From the NCBI RefSeq assembly GCF_030936135.1, contig NC_082611.1, positions 8,819,001 through 8,883,000 of the forward strand: a stretch of DNA of 64,000 bases. The letters run 5' to 3'. The notes under the pieces are model-generated. The model did no database searches. It saw only the letters and a list, made by a program, of their open reading frames with translations, and had not been told where the DNA came from. Of the stretch, positions 1 through 28,680 are shown piece by piece. Each line of letters opens with the position of its first letter. The stretch's first letter is position 1. This stretch comes from Gavia stellata (taxonomy: Eukaryota; Chordata; Aves; Gaviiformes; Gaviidae). The position numbers and the translations under genes are program-made.

Positions 1-39
1 TTTGCTACCGCTCATTTCTAATTCCAGAAACTGCAGGTT

Positions 40-45
40 TTTATT
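40..45 (-). terminator. poly(A) signal of the SMIM10-like gene
   Basis: AATAAA on the minus strand, about 560 bases after the stop codon of the SMIM10-like gene. Bases 46-602 are read as its 3' UTR, since no minus-strand open frame of useful length is seen there. Cleavage would fall near the left edge of the window, so another signal just outside is possible. Confidence 0.5.
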
Positions 46-602
46 ATACTGCAAATTTCCCAGCCAGAAGTGTGCAACACATACAAAGTTGTCTTCTGGA
101 CAGCATGAGCTGAAGTCTCCAGCAAAACTACAAGCTTTCTCCAGCCAGCCCATTACTGGAATACTATTAATGCAGTGAGAAACCCTATCAAGGCTGTCTT
201 TCCCAGAAGAAAAATGCAGATTAAACGAATCCTTCCAAGGAGCAGCTGCACTTGAGTTCCTCCCTGCTGATTCACTCAAACTCGGAGGCATTTCCTTGCC
301 AATAGAAGGCAGAGGTATAGTATTAAAGAGAGAACAATTCCTGGTGTTAAAATAAAATAATTCTTGTAAACTGCTACTATGATTTTGAGACTTGTTCAAC
401 ACGGAATGCATGTGTGTCAGGTGAGCTGCTGCCTTGTGATGATCTGGGCCACTGCCACATACTCGTTTCTGGTTTAAATCTTCTTTCTTCATAGTCCTAG
501 AGAAAACAAGCATAGCTTTGCTGTTTCACGACAGGCTGAATTTGAAGAGTGTGATTGACTCTAGTTGCAGCACACAGTGCAAGCAGCACATCAAGTCACA
601 AG

Positions 603-2920
<2,318 letters not shown>

Positions 2921-5900
2921 GCCCACGGAGAGCTGCTGTGATTCCTAAAATCCGTTTCCAGTCGAGCTAGCCCCTCTCAGCTGGGGAGGAGAAGCCTGAG
3001 GGCTTGACCCAGGTGTGTGCTCTAACCTTCTCAATAAAAAATTCATGGGCCATCGATACTGATAATGCTTTCTCGGTTTGGGTGGGGTTTTTTGTAATTT
3101 TGTTGTTTATGCAGTTAGGTGATCAACTCTGCGAGCCAGCTACTTCCACGAGGAAATACTTCCTATGCTTTTTCAAGCCAGTACTTAACTTACTTTGAAT
3201 TTAAAATACAGTGTTCAAGTACAGGTTACACCTAAGATTTCAAAACATTTTGCAAACATTTCCTAGGAGGCTCTTTGAGATACATAATCATCATGACACT
3301 TGCTTTGCAGGTAGGGGAAAATGCCCCAAAAGGTGAATAGATGACCAATACCATGTATGAACACAGCCCTTTTTTTTTCTCCAGAATTGTTCTATACAGT
3401 TTCCATTCAATCTACTTTTAGTAACTCTAAAACGAAACAGAAAAATCAATATATTGATCTAAATTCCTTGTAAAATACTGTTTTATTGCCACAGAATCAT
3501 GCTGGTGCACAGAGAAAGAATAATTCCAGAACAAAACTGGACACCTTCCCAGGTTTATCTGCAATCCCTTCGTCTGTAATCCATTAGTTACATAACAGAG
3601 CGGAAAACCCCTGGAAAATCCTGTGCGTGTCTGGGATCTGTGAACAGTTAAATTAAGGAAACTACAGGTACTAGCTTGTGCTCTCAGGAATGGGACTGGT
3701 TTAGGGGCAGGTGGTGTTTGGAGAGCTGTCGGTGTTAGGGGTGAGGAGGTACTGCCGGCCCCTCCAGCCTGACCTGCGGCTGCCCTGGGGTCAGAAGGGG
3801 CAGAGCATGGTTTTAAATGGCAGAACCAGTGAGTGGAGCTCTCCTTAATGCAATTTTTAACCCCATCCAGCCTCTGAACAGACCTGAAGGAACCCATTTG
3901 GTTCTCAGGCCTTTAGATAGTCCCTTTAGATAGCGTGGAAATCCCTGATCTACTTCCTTCAGACCCAGTTCTCCAACTCCGGACAGCTGCAGGTCACTGC
4001 TGTCTTCTAAGTAGGTCTGACTGAATTTCAGGCTGTGGAGTTAAATGTTGTCTCAGAGTTAAGATTGTCCTACTGACTCTTACAAAGCAAAACACCACTC
4101 ATTCAGATCAAAAAGGTCTCAAAGAAAATGTACCTTAAGACCTACATTCTCAGGAACTTGTCCATCTTCCACAGGGCATCCTAGCAGATTCAAAGCTCTT
4201 CAGATCCCTCTTTAGCCACACACCTGACAGTTCTTTAATCAAAGGTGAATGATCCTCTCTGAGGCCAGAACTGATCCATCTATGATTTCATATCTTCCAT
4301 GTGCCTGGCTGTCATGAGCCTACCTGTACTATTCCAAACAGGGAAAATTTCAAAGGACTTGTTACCTGCACTGTTTTCATTTTGGAAAACCTGAAATGAA
4401 AAAGTATCCTTCGGGTTATTATTGCAGCAAGCCATGCAAAAAAAAAGGCAGGAGCCTGAAGTTGTGTATGTTATCCATAAAGTTCATCCAGTAGCTTCTG
4501 ATTCCACAGTGTCTTAATCTCTGTCACAAAGTTTTCCAAAGACAAGGTATAGTGCTTCTGCTAGCAGGAAAGTAACATACACAGCAGTGGTTTTACCGCT
4601 GTGTTGTGCATGGTATCCCCAGCCTCCCTTCTAAGTCAGCTCAGCACAGTGGTGTATCTTTTTTCCTGCTCATCTGAAGTTTTTAATAACCCTATTAGTA
4701 CTGGAGGCACTGGAAGCACAGGAACTGAGATGTGTCCAGGCCCCACACTGGAATTCCAAGCTAATTCAAATTCCTTATCATCTCCATTCCCTTTGCTGTT
4801 ATACGTATTGAGACCATCTTCTCAACAGCTAAGCACAAATGTGATTGAGCTGCCACAGGACATTTAGCAACTTTTCGTGATTAAATTGGAATGCAATGCG
4901 ATATACAAAGTTGAAATCAGAAAGCTGATTTTTGTATTTATCGGTAGATATCTGCCAGATTCTCATTAGTTCTGGCTCATGTTGCTCATTGAAACAGATG
5001 TGACACAGTATCAATTTTAAAATCTTGATTAACTGTAAATTACTTTTTACACTAGAATAGGCAATATAATTAATAAATTCGTTCATAATAACAAGTTAAC
5101 ATCGGTATTGATTTGGATCAAATTATTTAATTAAATAGTGAGATTGATAAAACACTCCTTAGCTTTCCAGCAAAGAAAGGAGTGGATAATGCAGTTGAAT
5201 ACCAATTGAAGAGATTCATCAGATTTTGTCACATCAAGATTTGGAAATCAGCTAATTATTTTGACAGTGAACCTAAACCTCAAAACCATCCCACACTTCC
5301 TCCTTTGATTTCAGCTCTGTCTTGGTGGCAAAATCCTTTTCAATTTAGCTAGAACACTGATTACTTTAATATGCAGAAGTTCAAAACTATTGACATGCAA
5401 TTTCTGGCTGATGGCTGCAGAGATTGTTTTCCATCACTTCAATGCCATCATCCCATTTTTGCTTCCTAACCCTGACTTTCTCTGTTGCATCAGAGAAGCA
5501 CATCCTTATCTTTTCAAGTCTTTTCATGTTTTATTTCATTTTACCTAAAATTTCTTCTCAAGTATTCAAATATTCCTGTATTCAAAGAAAAAATCTTGTT
5601 AGTCAACATTACTGATGTTACATTTTCAAAATGTCCTCTTAAGCTTTCTTAACGTATACCCATTATAATTAGAAGTAGTTCCTCATAGGTTTACGCAAAG
5701 ATTGCTCTATTGTCCTTCAGGGCTCTTAAGTTACCATATTTCCAAAAGAATGAAAAATTAGGCCCTTGGCGTGCCTACCACATAGACCAATATTATCTAA
5801 TTGCATTCCCCTGGTTGACTGTATCTGTCTATCCTCTGCTTGGGATAGGCCTCTTTTGGGAAGGGACCTCTCTTCGCTCTGGAGCATGGCACAGAGCAAT

Positions 5901-8900
5901 CCTTATGCTTGAGATCAGGTCTCCAGGGCTCTCTGTAAGAGCTAATAACGACATAGGTAAACTATGAGCACTTAGTATTTAAATGAGACAGAGTTTAGGG
6001 TTATTTATGCTTACAGTTCTTTCTTTCTGGTGCCTTTTTCTATCCATTGCTATGTATGCAAAAATTGCATTAAATGGTTGATAAAATGATTGCAAAAGAC
6101 TGAGATCATAACAGAAAGTTGAAAAAGGGGAAAAGTCAAATATTTTAAACAATAAAGCATTTTGTTCTCTTCGGTTCCTGTGATCTTCTGTACTTTTTTG
6201 GACTGAAAGTTCAGTTAAAAAAAAGCCAGATGGTTCCTAACAAACCCCTTCTTGTAAGTGGGTTTTTTAGGATTGCAAGGAAACTTGTCATCAGCTATGG
6301 TAGCCTGTCTGCTGACGCCATGCTTTCCTTCCCCGGCAGTGATCTGCCTTGGCACTCTGGAATCCCAGGGGCCCCTCAGAGAGTTTATTGTCCCTGGTGA
6401 CAAAAGTGTTCAGTTTACTCTTTTGGTTTGTGATGACATCGAGCTTAGAGCCCCCCCTCTCCAAAATCTTTCAGCAAATTAAGTGTACGACACACTGTGG
6501 ATTCTAACAACACAGTGTTGGAAAGTTATAGTTAGATACATTGGAGGCTACCGACAATATGATCAACTTTTGCAGAAGCTGTTGTGTTATAACACAGTCT
6601 TGCACACAGCTTGCACTGAGGAGCGTTGGTACCAACATAGGCAGTATTAAAAAGGCATAAGACCTCATTGGAACAGGTATTTTTCAGCAGTTTAATAAAG
6701 GCAGGATCTAATGTTAAATCAAAACACTTAGCTGCCAGAAGTAAGCAGAAATACCAGTCACCCAACTGCATCTCTTGGTAAAACAGAAAGAAGGTGATTG
6801 ACCTATGTTACCGCTAACCTACATTGTTTTGCAAACAGGACAATTCTGTAGCTTTTATCTTTAGGAAGTGGAGAATAAACCAAACATCTTATTTTGGGAA
6901 GTCCTCCTCGCATAAATTGTTACTTAGCAACTTATCAGCATACAATCATTGGGGGGGGAAAACAAGTTTTTTGTACAATTTCTATAGTCTGTTTATGCTA
7001 AAATAAGCTATTTTGTACTTATTTATTATATTTATTCCTCTTACAAGTTCTTCAGAATTTCTACAAGTGGTTCCAGTGAGGAGTAGATTCCAGAATGTAT
7101 CATCACTTTTTGACAATAGTCTTATTTCTGTAATAAATGTACATTTCTGTTCCGAATGCTGACCGTGCTACATGAGGACTGACTTATTTTAATTTCTGGC
7201 CTTGATCTAATGTGTTTGTTGAAGCTGTCTGGTTATTGTCTTGCTTTCCACTCCAAGAGAAGTCATTCATTGGGATGTGAGTCACAGCTGTGCAGCATGA
7301 CAGAGGGAAGTAGGCTTCTTACCACTCCATCTGTCCTCAGGCAAACTGACCACAGAAGACTTGGTCCTTTCAGGTCCTGCCTCTACTAACGTCCATAAGC
7401 ATGTCTGTAAGCCTGGAGCAAAAGAAACATTAAATCTTTCTATGCAAATCAAGTGGCCAGGTCAAAGCTTGTAGCCTTCGGTCTCTGTTAATGTGAAAAA
7501 TTATTGGACAGTGGAAGGCAGCAAAACCAGTAATACTGAATGGGCTTATGTAATGGTTAAACCTTTATCCTTTTCCTTAATATTTGAAAGCTAATTTCTG
7601 TGAAATGCTTGATATCAAGACAGGTGGAAGTTGAGGAGAACCTGCAGCTTACACATCTGTGTACTTCAGCAATGCCTCACCTCAGGGCATGATGTGATGC
7701 TTACAGTCATAAAAAGGCCTACTCCCATATTTCTGCTGAGGGAGTTACAGTGGTAAAAAACTATAAAGTGACACAGAGAAGGCTCAGGTCCTTGTTTACC
7801 AATATATAATGACGTGTCTATTCCAGAAAGCTTACAGCCATATACAGGGATTACTGTATATAGTCCCACTGCCTTCAACAACAGTTCTTACTGTAGTAAG
7901 CACTGTCTGTTACTGCTCACTAAACCTGAGGGTAGACATAAGTGAATGCAAAGCCTTGTGTGGTTTTTAAAACTGAAATTCTTGACAGAAGGGATATTTA
8001 TCAGAAGCTACCTAAAGAAAATGCAGGACTTGTTTCTCTTATATACGTATACCAGCTAAATCATCTATGCTAATACCACACGAATGTGATGCATTTATTT
8101 TACAATGCTTCGTTATTAATGTAGAGATCTATATACCAACATTTTGTTTTCATGCTCCTTTAATCTGTTCCCTCTGATGCAGCAAATGCTGACATTTAAA
8201 AGTTGTGGTTCCTTTTTTATTGCTCGCTTTGATTTCTCTAGAGCAGATTGAATACTATATTTGAACAGCGTACATATCACATGCTAGTACAGAGATTTTT
8301 CAACACTCAGGAGATTAATCATGCCAAAAATGTCTTCCTGGAATATCTAGAAATTGCAGACCATTACTTGTGGATTACATTATTTTTTTAACATGAATTC
8401 TATGTCACAGTATCTCCCTAACTTCAGTGAAGAGTGAAGATACTCTGAATTTCCTCCACTGAGATAGTGTCACTTTCCTAATTAAAACTGTGTGCTCTGT
8501 TAGCTTGACAAAGACACGTAACTAAGGAATTCAAAGATCTTTAAGAAAAAAACTTCAGAATTGCAGGTAACTGTGTTAGGTGTGAATCTTTAAGTGCTAG
8601 CTACTATCCAAACAGCTTGAATAAGTACTACTATCCTGATTTAAAAGCGGGAAGGCAGAGGGGCTCAGTGCATGACAGGCCACAACGGCAGATAACATCA
8701 CAGGTGGAACTAGAGTCCAGGAAGGAATTTTAGATGCCTAGTACTGGGCATTAAGATTTCTTTCTACCAGTTACTGTATCCCTAATAATACATCATTAAT
8801 CACCTGACGTTTACCACCAACTCAAATTAGGATAAAATCAAGCCTTAAGTACAATTTTTAAAGACAATTCTCTTAGCTATTTTAAGATGAAAAAGCATCT

Positions 8901-11900
8901 GGAAACCCTGTTTTTCTCCAGTAAGAGAAATCTCTCTTCAGTTGTTTTGGGTGGGTTTTTTTGCTTCTGATTTTGATATAAATATCTAAAAAGAGAAGAG
9001 TGCAATATGCTGAAAACCTTATTCCACCCTCTGACACTTTGTGATGCACCTTTGCGTCATGTGAAATTGGCTCTTGTGCTTCAGTCCAACCCCTAGTTTC
9101 AAGTGATTGTGAGTTACGATTGCAGCTTTTCACCCCTAAAACAGTTTTTACGCTATCAGTAAGGACAGACTCTTACTTTTGACCTAGATATTGTAGCATG
9201 TTGTTTCCCGAAGGCAACTGAACAGAACTGGTATCAGCAGGAAGTGTCATCTAGGAGTAAGAGAATACACCTATGAATCACTCTTGGCTGTTCTGTTTCT
9301 TTCACTGACGTGTTTTCCTGTACGTACAATGTGTATACTGGTACTTCTCTACTTCTCTGTGCATTTGTTTGTGGCTTTATTAATGAACTAACGTGTCAAC
9401 CAACACAGTAATAGTTTGGAATGAAAGATACTATAAAAGTGCAAATAATTATTCTCTCTCTAATGCTGACAGTCTGTGTGACAGTGAGTAGAACTTTCCA
9501 GTATTGCATCAGCGTGATTACCCTGCCACTCCCCATCCACAAAGGAGAATAATCCTCCTTCAGTGCCAGCACATACACAATACACACATTCAGACGGTAT
9601 CCGAAACAATTTTAAATAATGATTTCCTCTCGATGTCTAAGAAAAAGACTTTCAACAATTGTAATAGATGAGAGAAGATAAGGTGATAAGATTGTGGGAC
9701 AATATTAGGACTGATCTAAGCCTCAAACTTTGTGATTCATGATCTTATCAGAATTATGGAAAGATTTATAATTGGTTATTGTTACTGCCATTCATTATTT
9801 TCTTTTTACATACTCCTCTGTGTAGGGCATTTGTAATTTTTCTGTATACAACTCAGCACTGCAGTCGTATGTATCAAACTGATAATTTTTCTACTAAGTA
9901 GTTTGTTATTAACTTCTTACGCCTTTGCCCTGTCCTTCATACTGTTCTCGCCTTTTTGTCAAACTAACGTTTCAATGTTCCCTGTGTTGGTCTCTCCTCT
10001 CATTCTCAGGAAAAAAAACATATCTGCAAATAGTGTTAAGCATTTGTAGCACCATATAAGTAAGTTATTTATTACTCTTTACAAACAAATACACTACATA
10101 CTAGTTAAACAAAAAAGGTGCAAGAATAAAGTAAAATGTAGCTGAAATATAGTAAGTTTAATAACAGAATAATTAACACATCATGTACTCTAAGGAGCAT
10201 ACACCTAAGTAACAATTTGTCTTCCAGGGCAAATAAAGAATAGTTACCTTGAGAGAGGTATCAACTAGGATTTCAAATGCAAAATTTTGAACAATTCCAA
10301 AAGGTTCCTTTTCATCATATTTGAGGAAATAAAGATTTACAAACATTTTTGGAAAGAAATTGTATAAATCGGTTACCATCATCATGTATCCAAACTGTAT
10401 CCAAACATTGTTTTTAATGACTAACAGTAAATATTTACCTAGGTATTTTCTAATGTTGGCAATTACATACCCAGATGGGTATAAAATTGTCAATTTAAAA
10501 CATATTCAAAGCATACCCTGTGTTTCAACTTAAGTATTTTTCTGACAATGTAAAACAATTGATCCCAAAAGAATAGGACGGAGGAGCACTTGAGAACACC
10601 ACACATAAAAAGATACTGCTTGTCTCATGACAGGATCATAAAAGCAATTTGTGCTAATGTGTTTCCTCTGTTATAGCCTTTATCCTTGTCTTTGTATGCT
10701 ATTTGTAATAATATTGTAAATTTTGTTGTACCTGTTTTTCATGTAAAAAACTCTAATCATCCATCTCTTTTACACTGGATAGAAAAGAACCAGTGAAGGA
10801 ATAGGTAGGTGGTGGGAAAATCAGAAGCAGTTTTACATGCCACTTGAATCTTCGCATCTTCTGGGTGTCCCCAGGACCATGACATGAATCAGACTGTCTT
10901 CATCTCTGCTTTATTTCTGTGCAGTATCGCAAAGGCCCCAAAAGCTGTTGTAGCAGCCAAGAACAGCAGGAGCACTGCGATACTGCCCACACCTCTCTTC
11001 CGCAGCTCCCGTCTGCTGGGTAGAGAACAGTTGCCAGGTCATTGGCAGCAGCAGAGTCTTGGCTTTAAGGATATTTAGCTTAGACGACAAGTCATTTCAG
11101 CTTCCATCTGTATGAGGGAACATGGACATACAAGTATTGCAAAAATAGCCTTTCAGTTCATAGCAATAGTTATGATGTTTTCCTCACTGGTGTGAAATAT
11201 CTGAGAATTATTTTTGCTCAGCGAAAGAAAAATGGAACAGAGGAGTATCATGGAATGCTCTGTCCACTGATGAGTTTTCATTGTGTGGTACCAAAATAAT
11301 TTAGAAATGTTCCAAAATTAATTGAAGATCCAATCACTGGAAAACCCATGACAGTACACTCTGTCGATTTCAGTGAATTCATCACCACTTTGCAGAAGCA
11401 GCACATGCATGGGCCCTTTCCCCATACTTTCTTTGAGGAATGGATGGCAATGTAAACAAAGGGAATAGCGGGCGTGTGCATCAGTCCAACCAGAAGCTTC
11501 TCTGCCAAGTAGAATTATGGCAAGAACTAACTGTAGAAATTAAAAGACTCCTGGGACCATTGGACCTGCTCTGCTTGACTTTTACTTCAATACTTCCTGA
11601 AAATAACTGGTTTGCTTGGGGGAAAAAGAAACCCAAGGCTCTGTGTAGCCTGACAGCCCCTGGGCTGTCCCATCTCTTGAAGACTGACTGTGCGCTGATC
11701 TGGTCTAAAACTTGCCAGCAGAGTTAACTAATGCCATAGCACCTTGGGAGGAGGGAGGGCGGTGTGAGGATCCATCGATGAAGGGAAATGTTCTGGCTCC
11801 GCACCGTGCTGGCATGCTGAGTGAGAGGGACTGTCCCACGGCGGGCGGCTGTCTGGGGAAAAGGGGCACCTACCCACAGCAGCACATCAGGAACGCTGCG

Positions 11901-12400
11901 GGTTGTCTCGGGGAACTTGAGTTACACCTGCTCAGTACATCTGGAGGGCAACCGTAATTTCACATTAACACGCTTCATGAGGTGCGAAGAATCAGATCGG
12001 TGCATGATGCCCTGATAGTGGACGGGTGCTAAGGTTGTGTTAAGGCTGTGCCAGGAGTGAAAGACAGGATCCAACGTGGTGTCAGAAGACAGCTCTTTGG
12101 TTGAGAGGGGTTTGCCGTGACATGACAGCATGGCTGCCAGGTCGATACGTCCCCAGCGAGGCAGTGGACAGGGCTGGTGTGGGATGGTGCCCTGACTCGT
12201 CTCCATGACCAGCCGCTGGCTGGAGACGGCAGCGCAGCGGCCCGGCTGGACGAGCCGCTCTCCTGCGGCCTGTGTACTGCTGCCAGCCCTGCTCGCAGCA
12301 CGAGGCTGCCTGCTTGTCTCAGCAGCGCCAGCGCATGACACCGCATTTCAGTAGGGCTCTGACTGATTCAAGAAAAAAAAAAAAAGGGATCACCCCGGGG
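2921..12400. other. Intergenic region between the SMIM10-like gene and RAC1
   Basis: About 9.5 kb of mostly AT-rich DNA with no gene I can support. Open frames of 60-156 codons occur on both strands (the longest is 3427-3897, minus), but none shows a recognised family, and such lengths are expected by chance over this span. The only repeat trace noticed is a weak old SINE-like segment near 8.6-8.7 kb. The last 1.5 kb is richer in GC and carries the odd open frames discussed under findings. Confidence 0.6.
8631..8735 (+). repeat. Possible old CORE-SINE (MIR-like) remnant
   Basis: The stretch reads like a decayed MIR/CORE-SINE core. A segment like 'TTTAAAAGCGGGAAGGCAGA' stands where the family has 'TTTTACAGATGGGGAAACTGAGGCA'-type sequence, and it is followed by a GGTGGAACTAGAGTCCAGGA segment like the family's 'GCAGAGCTGGGATTAGAACCCAGG' type. 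The match is from memory of the consensus and is weak. Confidence 0.3.
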
Positions 12401-12474
12401 GCCTCCCAGGTCCTGAGGCGGAGGGAGCCGGACGGAGGCCCCCCCCGCCTCCTGACTGGGTTAGTAGCACAAGC

Positions 12475-12497
12475 ATGGCGGCCGCTCCCGCTCGGAG
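12475..12497 (+). other. Candidate upstream exon or uORF ahead of RAC1
   Basis: An ATG at 12475 begins MAAAPAR and runs straight into a good splice donor (CGGAG|GTAAGC, GT at 12498-12499). If unspliced, the frame stops after 8 residues (MAAAPARR). If spliced to the possible acceptor at 12749, it becomes an out-of-frame uORF overlapping the RAC1 start. If spliced to RAC1 exon 2, it would be in frame but would lose the first glycine of the P-loop. Only the ATG, donor and phases are seen. That this DNA is transcribed at all is inference. Confidence 0.25.
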
Positions 12498-12913
12498 GTA
12501 AGCGGTGCCGAGCGGTGCCGAGCGCGCCCGAAGCCCTCCCAGCGCAACGGAGAAACCCGAGCGTTGCCGAAGCGGCCCGAAGTCCCCTTGGCGCCTTGCG
12601 CCGTCTGGCCGAAGAGGCCCGAAGCGGCGGCGCCGAAGCGGCTCCCCGTGAGGGCGGGGTGTCGCCGAGCGGGCCCGAAGGCGGGGCCGCGGGGCCGAGC
12701 GCAGCCCGGCCGGATGTGAGTGGAGCGGCCGCTTCCTGTTTCCCCGCAGTCCTCCCTCTCCCCGCCTTGGGTGGTGGCCGCTGCCTCGTCCCCGCTCCCA
12801 GGCACAGGGCGGAGGCGGCCGCGACCCGGTGCGGAGACCGCCGCCGGCTCCCTTCTTGCGCGGCCCTCCCCGCCCCGCTCAGCAGCAGGACCCGCCGCCG
12901 CGGCGCAGCCGCG

Positions 12914-26504
<13,591 letters not shown>

Positions 26505-28005
26505 ACGTTACCCTCCCCCACCCCACTCCAAACCCTGTGCTTTGCTCAGAACAATGGAGCATTCACACTCAATGCCAAGTTTTCTGTTATAAATTAGTTC
26601 TCTTCCATAAATTCTTGAACCAATCAATGATTTCAGTTTCATTTGTTTAAAGTATGAAAGTTACCTTGCATTCTTCTAAAATAATCTCCTGAAAAGACAA
26701 ACCTATGTAAAGCCTTATTTTTAAAATCCTATTCTTGCTCAATTAAGTGTTGCCAAACTATCTGCTGAACTAAGTTGCATTGTTGTGCTATGAACACTAA
26801 GCACTAAACTGTTTTTTAAAGATTCTTCTTGAAGATGACTCTAATTTCTGGTAGGAAATGCAAAAACACTTTCTAGTTTTTCACAGTAAGTTAACAGTAT
26901 GGAATAATTAGCAAAACACCGCACTCTAATGATGTGTTTTATTATTAAATGTTTTCTCAACCCGCAGTCATTGCATAGCGTTGTATATCGAATCTAAATC
27001 TTTGACAATGACTGACACCCTTGAGTCACAGTGTAAAATGCTTTATCATTGGTAAGGGCTTGGTTGCAATCTAGTTCTTGCTGCTGTGATTTAAAAAATA
27101 AATAAACAACTATTCTTACTGAAGTGTATCTATCTAGTCCTTTTGACAGCATTGTATTGTGATGGAGAATGAAATACTGGGTTGGATCAAATGATTGTGC
27201 CAGACAGTATTTTGACACTGTACAGCTGACTTTACACTACACTGCCAGGGTAGCTGAAACGGCATTGACTTTTAGTGCAGGTTAAAATCGATGACCATTT
27301 TCCCAGAGGTGCCGTAGTGGAAGAGAGGTTGGTGTGCATCGGTAAATTCCTTTGGATTTCAAGTAGGGCATTCATTTAGGTACAATTCTGAACCAGTCAT
27401 TCCCACAACTGTTGTGTAGTAAATGCTTTTCTTGTAGAATCTCTTCTTACTGAGCAATATAACTTGTGTATTTTAAAACCTTTCTGATTATAGAAATTTG
27501 CTTTTTTTTTTTTGTGTAGAGTAGAATGTTCAAGCATATCCTCCTTATTTTCCTGTTATTTCTGACCCAGTAAGTTATATGCTTTCTGAGGAGCTTTTAG
27601 TCTATTAACTAGGTGTAAAAATCATGTGAAGCAGCTTTACACATTTTAGTAATTTTTGTATTTTAAACCTCTATAAACTATGAACCTTCTCAAATATTAC
27701 TATTTGCCAGATATCCCCACCACTGTAACATGACTAATGCAGACAAGTGTTCTTTATGTCACTACATGTGCAGCATAGATTGAGTAATGGTAACTTGGGT
27801 CTGTGAGGTTCTGTAAATTAGTGCTAATGTTCTGTACATTCTAAACTGGCAGGAATACAATGTTGAACTACACCCTTTCAACCACTAAAGCAAAGTTTAA
27901 AAATAAAAGTTGCAAAATTGTGACGTTTTTACATTGATCTTTTGCTAATGCGATTAGCAGTATGTTTTGCATGTATGACTTAATAAATCCTTGAATCACA
28001 TGTGT
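26505..28005 (+). other. RAC1: RAC1 3' UTR with alternative poly(A) sites
   Basis: About 1.5 kb of non-coding sequence after the RAC1 stop. Candidate poly(A) signals are the overlapping AATAAATAAA at 27097-27106, AATAAA at 27902-27907 and AATAAA at 27982-27987. The last is followed by GT-rich sequence (TGTGTGGCAG) and is the best distal end. Human RAC1 is known to give short and long mRNAs by alternative polyadenylation, so more than one site is plausible here. The end coordinate is approximate. Confidence 0.7.
27982..27987 (+). terminator. RAC1: Distal RAC1 poly(A) signal
   Basis: AATAAA about 1.48 kb after the stop codon, with a downstream GT-rich element. A second AATAAA sits 80 bases upstream (27902-27907). 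Confidence 0.65.
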
Positions 28006-28680
28006 GGCAGCGTTTGAGTTTCTGAGCAAGTGTCCTCATTCTTGTACCACTATGAATAAGCATTCTTCTTCCACTGCCAGCAGCAGCATGGTGGACTGTC
28101 TCCTCAGAGGGGTGTGTGCTAACCACAGGCTCTTTCAGGAGTGCCCGATGTTAAGAACCAGCATTAAATGCGCTGCATGGTGACATTTCTTCAGAGGCCT
28201 TGCATTATCATTTGAGTTGCTACTAGCTCCCACTGCTGCTCATGCAATGTTTTCAAGCTGCTGACAAGCAGGGGAAAAAACCCACCTGTTTCACTCTATT
28301 GCATGCAAATGAAAGTTTTTCCTCTAAAACTGTTACTTACTTTAACAGTTTGTAAAATTATGCCTCTGGTGCAGCATAGTTTGTGCTTAAATGCCTCAGA
28401 TTTTAGCCTTTTACATTTATAGCCATGCTATATGCTTGTGAGCTCCCCTGTCTCCAGGGTAGTAGCACATGAGCCTGCTGCCCTCCCCCTCTCCCCGGGG
28501 GAGGTGGTGGGTGACACTGCGGTACCCTGAAAGCAGCACCACTGCCGCCTGCTCGAGGAGGAAGCACCTGCTCAGTCTTCGCAATTGGTGTTGACTTACC
28601 TTGCTGCACAGCCTCTAGCTCTTTGAACAGCTAAAAACTAGTAACTTTCATCTCACGCCAGCATACCTGAACATAATAAG
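28006..28680. other. Convergent gap between RAC1 and DAGLB
   Basis: About 0.7 kb between the inferred 3' ends of two genes transcribed toward each other. It holds a GC-rich patch (28440-28570) with a small CTCCCCGGGGGAG palindrome and a minus-strand donor-like AAG|GTAAGT near 28602. No gene is supported. Confidence 0.6.
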
